In this document: positions 60,716 to 64,000 of the stretch, piece by piece
Numbering within the stretch: position 1 is the first letter of the stretch
Layout: every line of letters begins with the position of its first letter
Source of the DNA: Acarospora socialis
Lineage: Eukaryota; Ascomycota; Lecanoromycetes; Acarosporales; Acarosporaceae
NCBI GenBank assembly: GCA_025617375.2
Contig: JAMYGW020000002.1
Span: forward strand, 1,922,001 to 1,986,000
Direction of reading: 5' to 3'
DNA length: 64,000 bases
The notes under the pieces: model-generated
Database searches by the model: none
Told to the model about the DNA's origin: nothing
The model's input: only the letters and a program-made list of their open reading frames with translations
Program-made: the position numbers and the translations under genes

Positions 60716-63700
60716 TGTTACAACCATACCCTAAAAAGAAACAGCAGAACCAGAAGTATGCCCAGGGAGTGTAGCCTTGAGCATGAAATGATGAAATGCT
60801 GAGCATTTCCTCATGAACATGTGCCAGAAAGCACACCAGAACACTGAAATGCTGAGTGTGCCAGTGTGCTCATCTCTATATAGTAGGATTGATTTTCTTA
60901 TGGAATTGATCGTGTTCAACTCATCTAGTTACACAATACAAAGCTACTGTTTACCTAGAACCTTTGAACCTTTATATCAAGAAGCACAAAACTCTAGCCC
61001 TATAATCAAGGAATCTCAGTTGGGACATAACACTTTGAACACTCTCACAATATAAAGAAATGTCATTCAAAGAATCAACCTCAGACAATGTGTCACAGAG
61101 CACTGAATCAACAAAGATAGTTAACATCAATCATGAAGTACCCAAAGTCAAGACCCCAGAGAACTTTATGGGAGATCAATGAAATCTGAGACAATTTCTT
61201 GCCCAAATCAACCTGTATGTCAACTTCAATCAGAAGAAGTTTGAAAGCAATGTTGACAGAGTCTTGTTCACAACATTCTACATGAAGAACATGACATTTG
61301 ACTGAATCAAACTGCAGCTCAACAAGTTCATGACAAAGAGCATTCCTGATTAAGAACAGAATATGTCTTGCATAGAGAACTGAATGCAGTTCAAGAAAGA
61401 GCTGAGAAGAATCTTCAGAATAGTTGATGAGAAACATGCAGTGAAACAAAGAATTCACACATTATGACAAGAAGAATTCACAGTCAAGTATGCAGCAGAG
61501 TTTCAATGAATTGTGACACTTATGCAATGAAACCTGAATCAGTTAGCATTGACTTACTATTGAGGCTTGAAAGAATCTATCAAGAACAAGATTGCAAAAA
61601 GTGACAGGTCAGATGACCTGCAAGAACTTATTAACAAGACAATCATGATAGATGACTGTCAGTGAGAGCAACAGATGAAAAGAAAAGACTACTGACATCA
61701 AGAGTGGACAGGTCAAGCCAATAGGGAAAATCAAAGACAACATTACCCAGACCCTATGAATCTCAACATGATGAAATGAGATCAACCTTCAACACAAAGA
61801 TCAAAAGAAGCACCACAAGAAAAAAAATGATTCTCAAGAGAAAAGTCTCTGAGCAACTGAGAGATGTGAAAATGCTACAACTGTGATGTTATTGAACATC
61901 TTGCACAGAATTGTAAGAAATTCAGGAAAGAAAGAAAGGAAGCTGTGATCACAACTAAGAAAGTAGTGCATGACAATCTTAGCTGAACAGCTTGCTATGA
62001 CAACATGTGTTGGACACACATGAGCAGCAAGAATGAAGCCAAATACTATTCAAAAAAGTCATGTCAGAGATGAGAAACTTACAATATCACAGAATGGTTG
62101 AGATCAGATGACACTGTGAGAAAAGAACTATGCATTCTAGAGACTGAGATCAAAGAAGTTGATACTTGTGATACTCAGATAGAAGAAGACTACAGTGATA
62201 GCATCTGAATTGTCTTGAATTTGAATGTGAACCAAGAGAAAGTCAATCAATGAGAAGTTGACATGAGACTGAAGACAGCATATCAGCATCCTGAGAACCA
62301 ATGACAAGCATTGAAAGAAAAAAAGCTTCAGTTCAAGACACAGAAGCTTGAGCAAGAAATGCAAGCTTGAAAATGGAAAGCAGAACACAAGAGTGCAAAA
62401 GAAAGAAAGACATATGATCAGCTAGAAGAGCTGATGATAGCTGTTAAAGATGAATGTTTCAACAGTGACAATGCAGCAATATCAAAATTTCTTGTATGAA
62501 AGATGAAGAGTCACAAGATCAAGATACACTTATCTGAAGAATATATCACACAGAATGGAGACAGATGAATCTTCAGTGAAGAATATATATCACTTGAATT
62601 TCTGCAAAGAGTAAGAGCCTTTGAGAGTCAGTTGCAGACAGAATATGATCAATATGAACTCTGACTACACTCAGAAAGACACATTGAGTGACACAGTCTA
62701 AAGTATGCAAATCTTATGATCAGAAGAAAATCAAGATGATTTCAGAAACTTTGAAGATGAGCTGAATGACTGAGTAAGTCAAAAAATGAAGAGCTTTCTC
62801 AACAAGACTAGAGAGAAAGGAGCTAGCAGCATCTCAAAGACAAGACAATGATCATTAAATATGAACCAAAATCATGATCAACAGACACCAGATCAATGCA
62901 TTGGTGAATTCTGAAGCAAATGATAACATCATGAATCAACAAATAGTCAATATGTTAGAATTAGTGACACAGTGAGCACACTGTTCATCCAACATACACA
63001 TGATGAACAAAGTCATCAAAAGGATTAATGAGAAAACCTGTGTGAAAGCCTCAATTCTTGAAAACTCACAAGAGATAATGTTTGATGTTATGAAACAAAT
63101 CAGATATGATGCAGTACTAGAGATGCTCTAGTTATGCAAAAAGAATCTGAAGATTGATTGAGTTACAAAAGAAATATGTGCAATCAAAGACACATATGAG
63201 ATTTCAGAACAACCAGAAATGAGCTTATCAGAGCATAAGTCATGAGATCATGAAATACTGCTATTGAATGAAAAACAACCTAAGTGAATGCCATTATACC
63301 CAATGAGCAAAGACCAACTCAAGAAAGTAAGAACTTACCTTGATGAGAATCTAAAGAGAGAATTCATTAAATCATTCAAGTCATCAACAGAATACCTGAT
63401 CCTGTTCATATCAAAGAAAAATGGCAGAAAGTGACTATGTGTTGATTACAGACAACTCAATGAGATAACTCATCAAGACAGTTACTTCTTACTGTTGATA
63501 GAAGAGTTGCAAGACCAATTAAATAAAACTAAGTGGTTCATGAGCTTAGACCTGAAGGATGCCTACTATCAAGTTAGAATGAAAGAGAATGAAGAATGGA
63601 AAACAGCATTCTGAATGTGATATGAACACTATGAATATACTGTCATGTCATTTAAATTGAAGAATGCACCAGCCACCTTTCAGAGACTGATCAATGACAT

Positions 63701-64000
63701 GCTGAGAGAATACCTTGATGATTTTGTGATCACATACCTTAATGATATTCTGATATATTCAGAAGATCTTGAGAAGCATTGAGAACATGTGTGCAAGGTA
63801 TTAGCAAAGCTCAATGAGAAAGCTTTGTACATGAAAAAGTCAAAAAGCAGGTTCAAGACCAAGAAAGTTGAGTTTCTAGACTATGTGATTTGATCTGAAC
63901 AGATCAAGAAGAATTCAAAGAAGACAGAAGCAGTCAGAAACTGACTGACACTGAAAAGAATCAAGGAAGTACAAGTCTTTCTAGGATTGATGAACTATTA
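60716..64000 (+). mobile_element. Ty3/gypsy chromovirus, partial copy at window end
   Basis: 5' LTR 60716-61032 (317 bp), same family as the element at 40990. Then gag with an intact zinc knuckle CYNCDVIEHLAQNC (61873-61914), and RT up to the window end. The RT box reads YLND (63735-63746), keeping one of the two catalytic aspartates that the 40990 copy has lost. The preceding block [12 protein letters not shown] is intact, so this copy is less mutated. Stops are still present (for example at 63781), so it is not active as read. Self-priming pair: GTGTTCAA at 60912-60919, about 30 bases after TATATA (60877-60882), and TTGAACAC at 61035-61042. The 3' part lies beyond the window. Confidence 0.9.

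Noticed and set aside
1-64000. CRISPR array, rRNA genes, functional tRNA genes
   Set aside because: No regularly spaced identical repeats, no rRNA sequence, and no cloverleaf with paired stems were seen. The tRNA-like piece at 1590-1670 has poorly paired arms.

Overview
The window is from a filamentous ascomycete (Pezizomycotina). Genes have short introns (50-148 bp, mostly 60-98 bp), there is a Zn2Cys6 regulator of the AflR type, a HET-domain gene and fungal DHA2-type transporter architecture. GC-balanced gene islands alternate sharply with AT-rich islands of mutated LTR retrotransposons, as expected where repeats have undergone C-to-T hypermutation.

Layout. 1-2 kb: a SAM-dependent methyltransferase of the 2-ketoarginine (MrsA) type on the minus strand, then short inverted and tRNA-like repeats. 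2.68-26.9 kb: one 24-kb retrotransposon nest. A Ty3/gypsy chromovirus (target duplication ATACT) was entered by Ty1/copia elements (AATTC). The copia was entered by a small non-autonomous LTR element (AGATA), and a block of foreign gypsy and copia sequence sits between two copia copies. 27.9-29.1 kb: branched-chain aminotransferase (two exons; true start at 27939). 29-36 kb: gene-poor, with relics of a protein kinase, a truncated HET gene and an inverted-repeat element. 36.8-39.9 kb: intact four-exon cytochrome P450 and, convergent to it, a secreted PLL-like beta-propeller lectin. 40.5-49.6 kb: two 1.41-kb terminal-repeat elements that keep a gag zinc knuckle (TR-GAG type), one split by a 6.04-kb gypsy chromovirus. 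50.1-58.9 kb: fold-back element, six-exon MFS transporter, three-exon FAD-dependent amine/amino-acid oxidase-like gene, a relic of a 2-hydroxyacid dehydrogenase, an NmrA/isoflavone-reductase-like gene and an AflR-type regulator. 60.7 kb to the end: a further gypsy copy that runs out of the window.

How the genes may work together (inference). Methyltransferase, aminotransferase, P450, exporter, FAD oxidase, NAD(P)-reductase and pathway regulator look like a secondary-metabolite or modified-amino-acid locus broken up by transposons. No PKS, NRPS or other backbone enzyme lies in the window. A keto-acid C-methyltransferase plus a branched-chain aminotransferase is the pair that makes beta-methyl amino acids in bacteria. 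That is the most interesting biochemical hypothesis here.

Two sequence-level signals stand out. First, the hypermutation has hit CpG and CpC and largely spared CpA in the younger elements, the opposite of classical RIP. Second, the gypsy elements carry an 8-nt complementarity between the predicted transcript start and the primer-binding site, indicating Tf1-type self-priming.
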